Notes: generated by a model from the letters alone, not told the origin. Shown: positions 17,346-26,551, counted from the first letter of the stretch. The stretch is DNA of 64,000 nucleotides from an uncultured Bacilli bacterium (GCA_934086935.1 CAKOIQ010000006.1:3978-67977), one strand, 5' to 3'. Made by a program: numbers and translations.

Positions 17346-17423
17346 ATGGATAAAAAAGAAGCTTGGGAAAAATTTAAAGAAACCGGCAAAATAGAATATT
17401 ATTTAATTTATAAAAGAGGATAG
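17346..17423 (+). CDS. yqzL: YqzL-like short protein
   Basis: A 25-residue open frame (starts MDKKEAWEKFKETGKI, ends YKRG) with AAAGGG before its ATG. The W-x-x-F-x-x-T-G-x-x-x-x-Y-L-x-Y-K pattern is that of YqzL family peptides, which lie between era and recO in Bacillus. It is shorter than the about 45-residue Bacillus protein, missing the acidic C-terminus. Its function is unknown. The stop is two bases before recO. Confidence 0.72.
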   Translation: MDKKEAWEKFKETGKIEYYLIYKRG

Positions 17424-17425
17424 TT

Positions 17426-18151
17426 ATGTTAAAAAAAATAGAAGGTATTATAATTAGTGAAACTAATTATGGTGAAACAAGTAAAATAATTAATATATTT
17501 ACTAAAGATGGCATTATTGGTGCCATTGCTAAAGGAGCTAAAAGTATTAAAAGCCCTTTGAGAAGTTTCACAATGACCTTCACTTATGCTGAGTTTAACA
17601 TCTACTACAATGAAAATAAACTAAGCACTGTTAAAAGTGCAGATATTATTAGTGATTTAACAACAATTAAAAAAGATATTACTTTAATTAGTTATATGTC
17701 TTTTTTATGTGATTTAAGTTCACAAGTAATGAAACAAAATAATAATGAAGATATTTATAATTTACTAATATCATCATTATTAAAAATAAATAATGGTTTA
17801 AATCCCATGGTTATAACTAACATTTTAGAGTTAAAATTATTAGATTATCTAGGAGTAGGTATTTCCTTTAATTCCTGTGCTAAATGTGGTTCGACTCATA
17901 ATATTGTAACAATAGATCCGGATGTTGGCGGTTACATTTGTCAAAATTGTTATACAAATGAAATGTTATATGATGAAAAAACTCTAAAAATGCTTAGAAT
18001 GTACTATCTAGTAGATATCAATACCATAACTGATTTAAAAATAAGTGATAAAGTAATAAAAAACATAAATTACTTTGTCAATGCTTATTATGATCGATAT
18101 ACTGGATTATATCTAAAAAGCAAAAAATTCTTAAACGAAATGATAAGTTAA
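17426..18151 (+). CDS. recO: DNA repair protein RecO
   Basis: Recombination mediator that loads RecA on SSB-coated DNA with RecF and RecR. 241 residues: N-terminal OB-fold (EGIIISETNYGETSKIINIF), helical middle, and a zinc finger in the C-terminal part (CAKCG...CQNC). The position after era and yqzL is conserved in Firmicutes. A terminator overlaps its 3' end. Confidence 0.93.
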   Translation: MLKKIEGIIISETNYGETSKIINIFTKDGIIGAIAKGAKSIKSPLRSFTMTFTYAEFNIYYNENKLSTVKSADIISDLTTIKKDITLISYMSFLCDLSSQVMKQNNNEDIYNLLISSLLKINNGLNPMVITNILELKLLDYLGVGISFNSCAKCGSTHNIVTIDPDVGGYICQNCYTNEMLYDEKTLKMLRMYYLVDINTITDLKISDKVIKNINYFVNAYYDRYTGLYLKSKKFLNEMIS

Positions 18152-18168
18152 AAACTTGTCATTTTTTT
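18138..18168 (+). terminator. Terminator after recO
   Basis: Stem AAATGATAAGTT / AACTTGTCATTT (one G-U pair) across the recO stop, followed by a T run. Confidence 0.8.
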
Positions 18169-18219
18169 AATGAAAAAAATTATTCACTATGTTATTATAA
18201 TAATAGTAGGTGAAAATAA

Positions 18220-20211
18220 ATGAGTAAACGAGACAAAATTATATTTATATTAATTGCTTTTATTTTGATTTTAGCTTCAATAGGAATAACATATGCCTTT
18301 TTCTCAAGCTTAAGTAATAGCGAATCATCATCAACAATCTTTGCCAAAGGTGGTTCAATGAGTATCAAATACGCAAATGGATCAGGTAATATTACCATGC
18401 AAAATATTTATCCAAGAGCAAATGCCTGGGTCAATAAAACTTTTACAGTAACCGGAAATAATACTACTGATTTAGATATGTATTACGGTATAAGTTTAAT
18501 AGTTGATAATAATGAATATGGAAATCTATTATCATACACTCTAACCGGAACTAATACATCCAATAATGGAACTTTAATTCCTAACATAACAACTAATGAA
18601 TCAATAGATTCAAGTGAAATAGAACTAGGTATTGGTAAATTTGGTAAAGGCATTAATGTAGTACATACTTATCAACTAAGTATTTATTTTAAAGAAAATA
18701 ATGAAAATCAAAACTTTGCTCAAGAAGCACAATTTGCTGCCCATTTAATAATAAACAATGCCAATGAAACAGGTATTGCTAATTATTCAGGATCAGGACG
18801 CAATTTAACCATTATTGGTAATGAATCAAAGACAAAAACTTTCAAAGTCGAAAGTGGATCAAGTGAATCAGCATATGATTATGATATCTATTTAGCAGTT
18901 GATGAAAATTCTGAATATGGTGACAGTAATTATAAATACACCCTAACAGGAACAAATATTTCATCATCAGGAACTGTAGCCAATGTCACATCTACAGATT
19001 TGCCAGTTGGAACATCAATAAAATTAGGAAGCGGCTCATTTACTAAAACTAATACAATTCACTCATATACATTAAAAATCGGATATGAAAATTTAGTAAG
19101 AACTTCAACATCCAACACCGATTTATTAAAAACTAAATCAGCTGAATTAAGTGGTAAAATATTTATCATTAAACATACTTCTTTAAAAGATACATTAATC
19201 GCATCAGCAACAAACGCTCCAAAGACAATTCCAGGAAAAGATAGTGCTACAACAAATGAAGGATTAAATACTACAACAGATGATTATGGAACAAGTTATT
19301 ATTATCGTGGCGCCGTAGAAAACAACTATGTATCATTTGCAGGAATGTGCTGGAGAATCGTAAGAATTACAGGCAATGGTGCCATTAAATTAGTTTTATA
19401 TAATAATGATTCACCCAGCTGTACTCAAGAAAATACTAATCAAGCATTTTTAAGATTAAACAGTGAGACTAGTCCAACTGTTCTTAGAAAATCATGGTCT
19501 GGCTCTGCCGAAACTATTGCATATAAGTATGGTTCAGATGGTACTATAAAATCACCTTTAGCATACAATGAAAATAATTTTGCTTTACTTTCAAATAAAA
19601 TTAACTCTGATGATACTTTAGCAATGCCAGAACCAATATCGCCACCTGCTGAAGAATACAGTGTAATTTATGCCAATACAACTAAAAGCGAATTATTAAC
19701 AAAATTAGAAAATTGGTATGGAGAAAAATTAAGCAATTATAACAATTATTTAGAAGATGTAATCTGGTGTAATGACAAAAAATACAATGCATCTACTGAA
19801 AACTTTGCTGCTTATGATAGATATAAAGCATATAGTCCATCTCTTGTCTGTCCAAACGATAGTTTAGGTGGCAAACTATCAAAATATACAGTGTTTGATA
19901 CTACATATGGAAATGGTGCTTTTTTATATCCAATTGGTTTGCTAACCGCAGATGAATTAATGTTTGCTGGTGCGGGTTCATCTTCAAATACATCATTTTA
20001 TTTATATGTTAATAGTAGTTCTTGGTGGACTTCTTCACCATCAATGTATGATGGCACATATTATAATACCTTCACATATGCAACAGAGCTTTCGCAATAT
20101 GGGGATGCTTATCCTTCAGCCTATTTAAGGCCATCAATAGCTATAAAATCAACAGCCATCGTAAGTGGGACCGGAACTAAAACTAATCCATATATAATAT
20201 TGGCTGTATAA
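18220..20211 (+). CDS. Modular surface protein with SipW-like N-terminus (copy 2)
   Basis: 663-residue exported protein. Residues 1-30 form a basic/hydrophobic segment ending GITYAFFSSLSN, like a SipW-dependent signal peptide. Residues about 30-190 are a Thr/Asn-rich beta domain (GGSMSIKYANGSGNI, WVNKTFTVTGNNTTDL) shared with the proteins at 25019 and 39357; a shorter second copy follows at about 195-320. The C-terminal module (YYYRGAVENNYVSFAGMCWRIVRI ... LLTADELMFAG ... AYLRPSIAIKS) is shared only with 39357. It has no sorting motif, so it is anchored by the N-terminal segment or released. The C-terminal part resembles a domain common in surface proteins of gut Firmicutes, identity not certain. 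Confidence 0.75.
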   Translation: MSKRDKIIFILIAFILILASIGITYAFFSSLSNSESSSTIFAKGGSMSIKYANGSGNITMQNIYPRANAWVNKTFTVTGNNTTDLDMYYGISLIVDNNEYGNLLSYTLTGTNTSNNGTLIPNITTNESIDSSEIELGIGKFGKGINVVHTYQLSIYFKENNENQNFAQEAQFAAHLIINNANETGIANYSGSGRNLTIIGNESKTKTFKVESGSSESAYDYDIYLAVDENSEYGDSNYKYTLTGTNISSSGTVANVTSTDLPVGTSIKLGSGSFTKTNTIHSYTLKIGYENLVRTSTSNTDLLKTKSAELSGKIFIIKHTSLKDTLIASATNAPKTIPGKDSATTNEGLNTTTDDYGTSYYYRGAVENNYVSFAGMCWRIVRITGNGAIKLVLYNNDSPSCTQENTNQAFLRLNSETSPTVLRKSWSGSAETIAYKYGSDGTIKSPLAYNENNFALLSNKINSDDTLAMPEPISPPAEEYSVIYANTTKSELLTKLENWYGEKLSNYNNYLEDVIWCNDKKYNASTENFAAYDRYKAYSPSLVCPNDSLGGKLSKYTVFDTTYGNGAFLYPIGLLTADELMFAGAGSSSNTSFYLYVNSSSWWTSSPSMYDGTYYNTFTYATELSQYGDAYPSAYLRPSIAIKSTAIVSGTGTKTNPYIILAV

Positions 20212-20236
20212 AAACTATTTTAAAATAGTTTTTTTT
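20211..20236 (+). terminator. Terminator after surface protein copy 2
   Basis: 9-bp stem AAAACTATT / AATAGTTTT, loop TTAA, then an eight-T run. Confidence 0.85.
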
Positions 20237-20267
20237 ATGGTAAAATTCTATTATTGAAGGTGAAATT

Positions 20268-20720
20268 GTGGCAAAGAAATTTACTGATGAACAAAGAAAC
20301 AAATTAATTGAACAAGTAGGATTATATTATATTAAAACTAAAGCCTCATATCGAGAAATTGCATCTATATTTGGTATCAGTCTTCCAACTGTCAAAGATT
20401 ATATTGAAAGATATAAAAAAATGCATTCACAATATAAAGAAGAAATAGAAAATTCTATTAATTCTAAAACATCACAGAATGAAAGTATTAATAATCCTGA
20501 AGTCAGAGAAAGAGTCATTCAAGTTTATATGTATGTATTAAATGGTTATACAATCGAAGAAATCGCAGATTTAACAAGTGAAAAAGTTAGTACAATTTAT
20601 AATGATATTAATATTCGTTTAGAACAAATTAGTCCTGCATACAAAAATGAAGTGGCAACAATATTAACTGCTAGAAGAAATCAGAATTTAGTTCAGAATC
20701 AAAGAAAGAAGGAACAATAA
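20268..20720 (+). CDS. SpoIIID-like transcription regulator with two HTH units
   Basis: 150-residue protein starting at GTG after AAGGTGA. Its second half (about residues 78-140) aligns with the sporulation regulator SpoIIID: a helix-turn-helix (EEIADLTSEKVSTIYNDIN) followed by the RLEQISPAYKNEVATIL segment like SpoIIID RLPEINPDLANEVKEIL. The first half holds a second, similar HTH (YREIASIFGISLPTVKDYI). Bacillus SpoIIID is one unit of 93 residues. DNA binding is expected; its targets are unknown. It overlaps alaS by one base, so it is co-transcribed with it. Extended -10 TGgTAAAAT lies near 20238-20246. Confidence 0.75.
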   Translation: MAKKFTDEQRNKLIEQVGLYYIKTKASYREIASIFGISLPTVKDYIERYKKMHSQYKEEIENSINSKTSQNESINNPEVRERVIQVYMYVLNGYTIEEIADLTSEKVSTIYNDINIRLEQISPAYKNEVATILTARRNQNLVQNQRKKEQ

Positions 20721-22465
20721 TGAATTTAAGAGATTTATATATAAATTATTTTATTAGTAAAGGACATAAACAAATCCCATCAGCACCCGTTGTCCCAGAA
20801 AATGATGCCAGTGTCTTATTTAATACTGCTGGCATGCAACCACTTATTCCTTATCTAATGGGAAAAGAACATCCATATGGAACCAGATTAGTTGATTATC
20901 AAAAATGTATTCGTACAACTGATTTAGATGAAGTAGGGGACACAACTCACCATACATTCTTTGAAATGTTAGGTAACTGGTCTCTAGGTGATTATTTTAA
21001 AGATGAAAGCATTTCTTATAGTTTTGAATTCTTAACTAAAGTCTTAAACATTCCTATCGAAAGATTAGCCGTTACTGTGTATGAAGGTGATGATAAAATT
21101 CCTAAAGATGAAGTATCTGCAAATAAATGGAAAGAACTAGGTATCAAAGAAGAAAGAATTGCTTATTTAAATGCTGAAAATAACTTCTGGATTGCTGGTG
21201 AAAGTGGGCCTTGTGGTGGAGATACCGAAATATTCTATTTTAGAAGTAACGATGAAATACCTGAAAAGTTTGATCCAGAAGATAATAGATGGGTTGAAAT
21301 TTGGAATAACGTCTTCATGGAATATTATAAAGATGAAAAAGGTAATGTCACTGAACTACCCAAAAAGAACGTTGATACCGGTATGGGAATTGAAAGAACC
21401 GCTGCTATATTAGAAGGTGTTAACGATAATTATGAATCAAGTATCTGGAAAGATGTTATTGAAAAAATTGAAGAAATAACTAATTTACCATATCATGGTA
21501 ATGAAATATCTATGCGTATAATTGCTGATCATATTCGTACATCATGCTTTATCTTAAGTGATGATGCTCATGTCGTACCATCTAATACTGACCGTGGTTA
21601 TATCTTAAGAAGATTAATTAGAAGAGCAATTAGACATGCTAAAAAATTAAATATTGATATTAATTCAAATTGGGAAGAAGAAATAGCCTTACTAATCATT
21701 AATAAATATAAAAAATATTATAATGAATTAGAAAAGAATCAAGATATTGTCTTCACTGAATTAAAAAAAGAAAAAGATAAATTTAATCATACTTTAGAAA
21801 AAGGTTTAAGAGTCTTTGAAAAAGAAACTAAAAACTTAACTTCAATTGATAAAGATCTTGCTTTTAAACTATATGATACTTATGGTTTCCCAATTGAGTT
21901 AACTGAAGAACTTGCTAGTGAAAAAAATATAACTGTTGATATTCTAGGCTTTAAAGAAAAATTTAAGGAACATCAAGAAAAATCTAGAACTGCTTCTAAA
22001 GGTATGTTTAAAGGCGGTTTAGCAGGAAATACTGAAATTGAAACAAAGTATCACACTGCCACTCATTTGCTTAATGCTGCTCTTAAAATAACCGTTGGTG
22101 AAGACGTTCATCAAATGGGGTCAAACATTACTAATGAAAGAATGAGATTTGATTTCTCATGTGATCATAAATTAACCGATGAAGAAAAACAAAATACTGA
22201 AAACTTAGTTAACGAATGGATTAAACAAGGATTACCAGTATCAGTTGAAGAATTACCAAAAGAAGAGGCAGTAAAACAGGGTGCTGAGCATATGTTTATT
22301 GAAAGATACCCAGATATCGTTACAGTATATAGTATTGGAAACGTTTCAAAAGAAATATGTATGGGACCTCATGTAAATAATACCAATGAACTAGGAACAT
22401 TTAAAATAGTTAAAGAAGAAGCATCATCTGCTGGTGTTCGAAGAATAAAAGCAATATTAATTTAA
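20720..22465 (+). CDS. alaS: Alanyl-tRNA synthetase, short form without C-Ala domain
   Basis: Charges tRNA-Ala. The class II core includes motif 1 and 2 sequence (VLFNTAGMQPLIPYLMG, HHTFFEMLGNWSLGDYF), GESGPCGGDTE and the motif 3 region DTGMGIERTAAIL. The editing domain follows with the metal HxxxH (YHTATHLLNAAL) and the late CxGxH (CMGPHVNNT). The protein ends at residue 581, right after GVRRIKAILI, so the DHHA1/C-Ala domain of the usual 870-residue enzyme is absent. There is no frameshift near the end, and a terminator follows at once, so this is the natural length. Coupled to the SpoIIID-like gene upstream. Confidence 0.94.
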   Translation: MNLRDLYINYFISKGHKQIPSAPVVPENDASVLFNTAGMQPLIPYLMGKEHPYGTRLVDYQKCIRTTDLDEVGDTTHHTFFEMLGNWSLGDYFKDESISYSFEFLTKVLNIPIERLAVTVYEGDDKIPKDEVSANKWKELGIKEERIAYLNAENNFWIAGESGPCGGDTEIFYFRSNDEIPEKFDPEDNRWVEIWNNVFMEYYKDEKGNVTELPKKNVDTGMGIERTAAILEGVNDNYESSIWKDVIEKIEEITNLPYHGNEISMRIIADHIRTSCFILSDDAHVVPSNTDRGYILRRLIRRAIRHAKKLNIDINSNWEEEIALLIINKYKKYYNELEKNQDIVFTELKKEKDKFNHTLEKGLRVFEKETKNLTSIDKDLAFKLYDTYGFPIELTEELASEKNITVDILGFKEKFKEHQEKSRTASKGMFKGGLAGNTEIETKYHTATHLLNAALKITVGEDVHQMGSNITNERMRFDFSCDHKLTDEEKQNTENLVNEWIKQGLPVSVEELPKEEAVKQGAEHMFIERYPDIVTVYSIGNVSKEICMGPHVNNTNELGTFKIVKEEASSAGVRRIKAILI

Positions 22466-22466
22466 T

Positions 22467-22491
22467 AAAGTGATTACAAAATCACTTTTTT
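22467..22491 (+). terminator. Terminator after alaS
   Basis: Stem AAAGTGATT / AATCACTTT, loop ACAA, then T run. Confidence 0.87.
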
Positions 22492-22550
22492 AGTTTATAA
22501 TAAAAAGGAAAAGAAGTATTTTAACGTAATATAAATAATAGGAGGAATTT

Positions 22551-23060
22551 ATGAAAAAAATATCTATGTTAAACCCATATTCTTTTTATTATTTATGGAA
22601 TCATCAACAAGAAGATTATTTAAACAATGTCATAAATAGTATTTTAAATACTAAAAGTAAATGGAAGTTATTAGATTTCTTTAATGATAAAAAAAATAAT
22701 GTTAGAAGTTATGTAATTTTTGAATCAAAAAATAAAATAGTTCTTATTGATTTTAACTTTGACAAAAGTGATCATTTATTAAAGATTGATTTTCCTTTAT
22801 TTAATTATTTAAAATATCTTTATAAAAAGAAAGTATATTTAATTATTTTAAATAATTTTATTGATATGAATCATACTCATAATAATATGTTTGATATTTA
22901 TATTAATGATTCAAATAAAGATGTTATTAAATACTTATTTTTAGATGATTATAATACTCAATTAAAGTTAAATAAAGATATAACTGAGTGTTTATATAGT
23001 ATGGATGATAAAACTTATGATCTTTATTTACATGAAATAGAATTAAAAGATAAATTATGA
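22551..23060 (+). CDS. Hypothetical protein upstream of lepA
   Basis: 169-residue soluble protein, not recognised, preceded by a good AGGAGGAAT. It is Asn/Lys/Tyr-rich with a possible beta-strand pair (YVIFESKNKIVLIDFNFD) that loosely recalls the core of PD-(D/E)xK nuclease-like proteins, but no confident motif is seen. Base use is like that of its neighbours. lepA starts 25 bases later, and the promoter-like TGATAAAAT before lepA lies in the 3' end of this gene. Confidence 0.6.
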   Translation: MKKISMLNPYSFYYLWNHQQEDYLNNVINSILNTKSKWKLLDFFNDKKNNVRSYVIFESKNKIVLIDFNFDKSDHLLKIDFPLFNYLKYLYKKKVYLIILNNFIDMNHTHNNMFDIYINDSNKDVIKYLFLDDYNTQLKLNKDITECLYSMDDKTYDLYLHEIELKDKL

Positions 23061-23085
23061 TAAAATATTTAGCGGAAGTGATTTT

Positions 23086-24861
23086 ATGAACCACATTAGA
23101 AATTTTTGCATTATAGCTCATATTGATCATGGTAAATCTACTTTAGCTGACCGTATTTTAGAACTTACTGGGTCAGTTACTAAAAGAGAGATGAAAGATC
23201 AAATATTAGACTCTATGGATATTGAAAGAGAAAGAGGTATAACTATTAAGTTAAATGCTGTTGAGCTTTCTTATAAGGGTTATACTCTTCATTTAATAGA
23301 TACTCCAGGTCATGTTGATTTTAGTTATGAAGTATCAAGAAGTTTAGCTGCATGTGATGGAGCATTATTAGTAGTTGATGCTGCTCAAGGTATTGAAGCT
23401 CAAACTCTTGCTAATTTATATCTAGCTTTAAATAATGATTTAACTATCATTCCAGTAATTAATAAAATTGATTTACCTAATGCTGATATTCCTAAAGTTA
23501 AAAAAGAACTTATTGATGTATTAGGCTTTAAAGATGAAGATATTATTCTATGTTCTGGTAAAACTGGAGAAGGTGTAGATAAACTATTAGATGCCATTAT
23601 TGATAAAATCAATCCTCCTAAAGAAATTGAAGGTGGTACCAAGGCATTAATATTTGATTCATATTTTGATCCATACCGTGGTGTTATTGCTTCTGTATGC
23701 GTTAAAAGTGGTGAAATCAAAGCATCAGACACTATTATTATGATGAGTACTGGTGCTGAATATCAAATAACCGAATTAGGAGTAAATACACCATCTCCCA
23801 AACCATTAGATAAATTAACTGCTGGATCTGTAGGTTGGGTTGCTGCCAGTATTAAAACAATAGATACTGTAAGAGTTGGAGATACAATAACTACCAAAGA
23901 GAATAAAGCAGATAAACCATTAGCAGGTTATAAACCTATGAAACCAATGGTTTATAGTGGAATTTATCCCATCGAACCAAATAAATTTGATCATTTAAAA
24001 GAAGCTTTAGAAAAATTAAAACTAAATGATGCCTCATTAACATTTGATCCAGAAACATCAGAAGCCCTTGGGTTTGGCTTTAGATGTGGTTTCTTAGGGC
24101 TTCTTCATATGGAAATAATTGAAGAACGAATTAAAAGAGAATTCAATATCGATATTATTGCAACATCACCATCAGTTATTTACAAAGTTAATCTAACAAA
24201 TGGAACAACCATCGAAGTAGATAACCCTTGTGAAATGCCTGAAAAAGTAAAAATAGCAAGCATAATGGAACCATATGTTAATGCTAGTATCTTTGTTCCA
24301 AGTGAATACATTGGACCCATCATGGATCTATGTCAAGAAAAAAGAGGTATTTATAAAACCACTGAATTTATTGATGAAAAAAGAGTAAATATTCATTACG
24401 AGTTACCTCTTGCCGAAATTGTCTTTGATTTCTTTGATAAATTAAAAAGTTATACCAAAGGATATGCTTCATTTGATTATGAATTATCAGACTATAAAAT
24501 TAGTGATTTAGTAAAAATGGATATCCTAATTAATGGAGAAATAGTAGATGCCTTATCATTAATAGTTCATAAAGATGCTGCTTACCACCGTGGTATGATG
24601 ATAACAAAATCATTAAGAACATTAATTCCAAGACAATTATTTGAAGTACCAATTCAAGCATCAATCGGGTCAAAAGTAATTGCCAGAGAAAACATCAGTG
24701 CCATGAAGAAAAACGTATTAGCCAAATGTTATGGTGGCGATGTTTCCAGAAAAAGAAAATTATTAGAAAAGCAAAAAGAAGGTAAAAAGAAAATGAAAAT
24801 GGTAGGTTCAGTTGAAGTCCCACCAGAAGCCTTTTTAAGTATCTTAAAAACTGATAAATAA
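23086..24861 (+). CDS. lepA: Elongation factor 4 (LepA)
   Basis: Ribosome-bound translational GTPase that acts on stalled or mis-translocated ribosomes and in 30S biogenesis. G1 AHIDHGKST, the G2 segment with RGITIK, G3 DTPGHVDF, G4 NKID are present; the C-terminal LepA-specific domain (AKCYGGDVSRKRKLLEKQKEGKKKMK) confirms LepA over EF-G. 591 residues. In Bacillus lepA is followed by hemW; here a surface protein gene lies between them. A terminator follows. Confidence 0.97.
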   Translation: MNHIRNFCIIAHIDHGKSTLADRILELTGSVTKREMKDQILDSMDIERERGITIKLNAVELSYKGYTLHLIDTPGHVDFSYEVSRSLAACDGALLVVDAAQGIEAQTLANLYLALNNDLTIIPVINKIDLPNADIPKVKKELIDVLGFKDEDIILCSGKTGEGVDKLLDAIIDKINPPKEIEGGTKALIFDSYFDPYRGVIASVCVKSGEIKASDTIIMMSTGAEYQITELGVNTPSPKPLDKLTAGSVGWVAASIKTIDTVRVGDTITTKENKADKPLAGYKPMKPMVYSGIYPIEPNKFDHLKEALEKLKLNDASLTFDPETSEALGFGFRCGFLGLLHMEIIEERIKREFNIDIIATSPSVIYKVNLTNGTTIEVDNPCEMPEKVKIASIMEPYVNASIFVPSEYIGPIMDLCQEKRGIYKTTEFIDEKRVNIHYELPLAEIVFDFFDKLKSYTKGYASFDYELSDYKISDLVKMDILINGEIVDALSLIVHKDAAYHRGMMITKSLRTLIPRQLFEVPIQASIGSKVIARENISAMKKNVLAKCYGGDVSRKRKLLEKQKEGKKKMKMVGSVEVPPEAFLSILKTDK

Positions 24862-24865
24862 CATT

Positions 24866-24892
24866 AAAACGATATTTCAAATATCGTTTTTT
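24866..24892 (+). terminator. Terminator after lepA
   Basis: 10-bp stem AAAACGATAT / ATATCGTTTT, loop TTCAA, T run after. Confidence 0.88.
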
Positions 24893-24903
24893 AATTCACT
24901 ACC

Positions 24904-24999
24904 GTACATTTGACTTACATGTAAATTTACATAGAACAAAAAATTCAATTTGTTAACCTTGACCGGGAGGGGGTATTATAGTACAATAAAATAGAAAAA
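24904..24999 (+). promoter_or_regulatory. Conserved promoter element with G run, copy 1
   Basis: TTGACC (24959-24964), 17-base spacer GGGAGGGGGTATTATAG, TACAAT (24982-24987). The surrounding block (CCGTACAT..., ACATAGAACAAAAAATTCAA) recurs before the surface gene at 39357. The G-rich spacer is exceptional in this A+T-rich sequence and could vary in length by slippage. Confidence 0.82.
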
Positions 25000-25018
25000 T
25001 AAGGAGTGTTTGTTAACC

Positions 25019-26551
25019 ATGAATAAAAAACAAAAAATAGTATTATTAGTAACCATATTATTTCTGGTTTTATTATGTGGAGGATTATCATATGCTTTCT
25101 TTTCAACAGTAACTAATAACGAATCATCATCAACGATTCTTGCTAAAGGTGGAAGAATGACAATAAAGTATGCCAATGGTTCCGGTACTATTAAAATGCA
25201 AAATATTTATCCAAGAGAAGAGGCCTGGGTAAATAAAACATTTACTGTAACTGGTAACAATACCACTGATTTAGAAATGAATTATAGATTGTATTTAGTT
25301 GTTAATAAAAATACTTTTAATTTTGGAGATTTAACATATTCAATAAGTGGAACAGCAACCAATTTAGCAGATACTTTAATAAGTAAAGCTAATCAGCCAA
25401 TTCCCAGAATGGGACAAGTACTTATGGGAGCAGGTAGCTTTAAATCGAAAACATCAACCCATTCATATAATTTAAGAATATTTTATAAAGAGACTGGTGA
25501 AAATCAAAATAATGGACAAGAAGCAAAGTTCAGTGCTTATGTAAAAATAGATTCAGGAAGTACACTTGCATATGATGCATTAATGGAGGGTAATAAAAAT
25601 ACATATGCATATAGTCTAGCATTTAATGGACCCATTGATAGAGAAGAAGTAGAAACAATAATATTTAATAATACAAACACTGTACCAAGTAATGCAATTA
25701 ACTCATGGGATGTAAGTGATAAGCAAAATGGAAGTGTCATGGCATATACTTTAGATGAAGATAATGATGGTTTATATGAAGTATATATTGGTCAAAATGG
25801 AGGAGTAGTAGCAAATCCCAATTCTCAATATTTATTTGCTGTATTTTCAAAACTAGAAACTCTTAATTTAACCAATCTAGACACATCCAAAGTAACAGAC
25901 ATGTCAAGAATGTTTTTTTCTAATAAAGCAACCACATTAGATTTAAGTAGTTTTGATACAAGCAATGTTATCAATATGAGCGAAATGTTTTCTCTTAATA
26001 AGGCAACCAGTTTAAATTTAAGTAGATTTGATACTTCAAAGGTAACAAATATGTATAATATGTTTTATGGAAGTCAAGCAACAACATTAGATTTAAGTTC
26101 ATTTGATACCTCAAAAGTAACAGATATGTCTGGTATGTTTTTTGCAAGTGACGCAACCACATTAGATTTAAGTAATTTTGATACCTCAAAAGTAACCAAT
26201 ATGTCATGGATGTTTTATGAAAATAAAGCAACAACATTAGATTTAAGTAATTTTGATACCTCAAAAGTAACGGATATGTCAAATATGTTTTGGGACAGTA
26301 GAGCAACAACATTAGATTTAAGTAATTTTAATACCTCAAAAGTAACCGATATGTCATATATGTTTTGTGACAGTAGAGCAACCATTTTAGACCTAAGCAG
26401 CTTTGATACATCGAATGTTAGAGATATGACTTGTATATTAATGAATAGTGCTGCAACAAGTGGATATGCACGTACTCAAACTGATGCAGATAAATTTAAT
26501 GCAAGTAGTGGAAAACCATCTGGTCTAACATTTGTTGTGAAAACATCATAA
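25019..26551 (+). CDS. BspA family surface protein with SipW-like N-terminus (copy 3)
   Basis: 510-residue exported protein combining modules of the other family members. The N-terminus (MNKKQKIVLLV...GGLSYAFFSTVTN) and the following beta domain (GGRMTIKYANGSGTIKMQN, WVNKTFTVTGNNTTDL) match 18220 and 39357. From about residue 200 it matches copy 1 at 9359: AFNGPIDREEVE, YTLDEDNDGLYEVYIGQNGG, then about seven 25-residue DUF285 repeats (LDLSSFDTSKVTDMSGMF) and the cap SGYARTQTDADKFNASSG. ATG 25019 is chosen because it aligns with the start of 39357, though AAGGAG lies 12 bases away; TTG 25010 is an alternative. A role in adhesion is inferred. Confidence 0.85.
   Translation: MNKKQKIVLLVTILFLVLLCGGLSYAFFSTVTNNESSSTILAKGGRMTIKYANGSGTIKMQNIYPREEAWVNKTFTVTGNNTTDLEMNYRLYLVVNKNTFNFGDLTYSISGTATNLADTLISKANQPIPRMGQVLMGAGSFKSKTSTHSYNLRIFYKETGENQNNGQEAKFSAYVKIDSGSTLAYDALMEGNKNTYAYSLAFNGPIDREEVETIIFNNTNTVPSNAINSWDVSDKQNGSVMAYTLDEDNDGLYEVYIGQNGGVVANPNSQYLFAVFSKLETLNLTNLDTSKVTDMSRMFFSNKATTLDLSSFDTSNVINMSEMFSLNKATSLNLSRFDTSKVTNMYNMFYGSQATTLDLSSFDTSKVTDMSGMFFASDATTLDLSNFDTSKVTNMSWMFYENKATTLDLSNFDTSKVTDMSNMFWDSRATTLDLSNFNTSKVTDMSYMFCDSRATILDLSSFDTSNVRDMTCILMNSAATSGYARTQTDADKFNASSGKPSGLTFVVKTS
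25855..26450 (+). repeat. 75-bp repeats of BspA type in copy 3
   Basis: About seven direct repeats of 75 bases coding for DUF285 units (ACATTAGATTTAAGTAATTT recurs). They resemble, but are less numerous than, those at 10372-11814. Confidence 0.85.

Noticed and set aside
22400..22465. Frameshift as the cause of the short alaS
   Set aside because: The sequence after the stop shows no continuing AlaRS-like frame, and a clear terminator follows at once.
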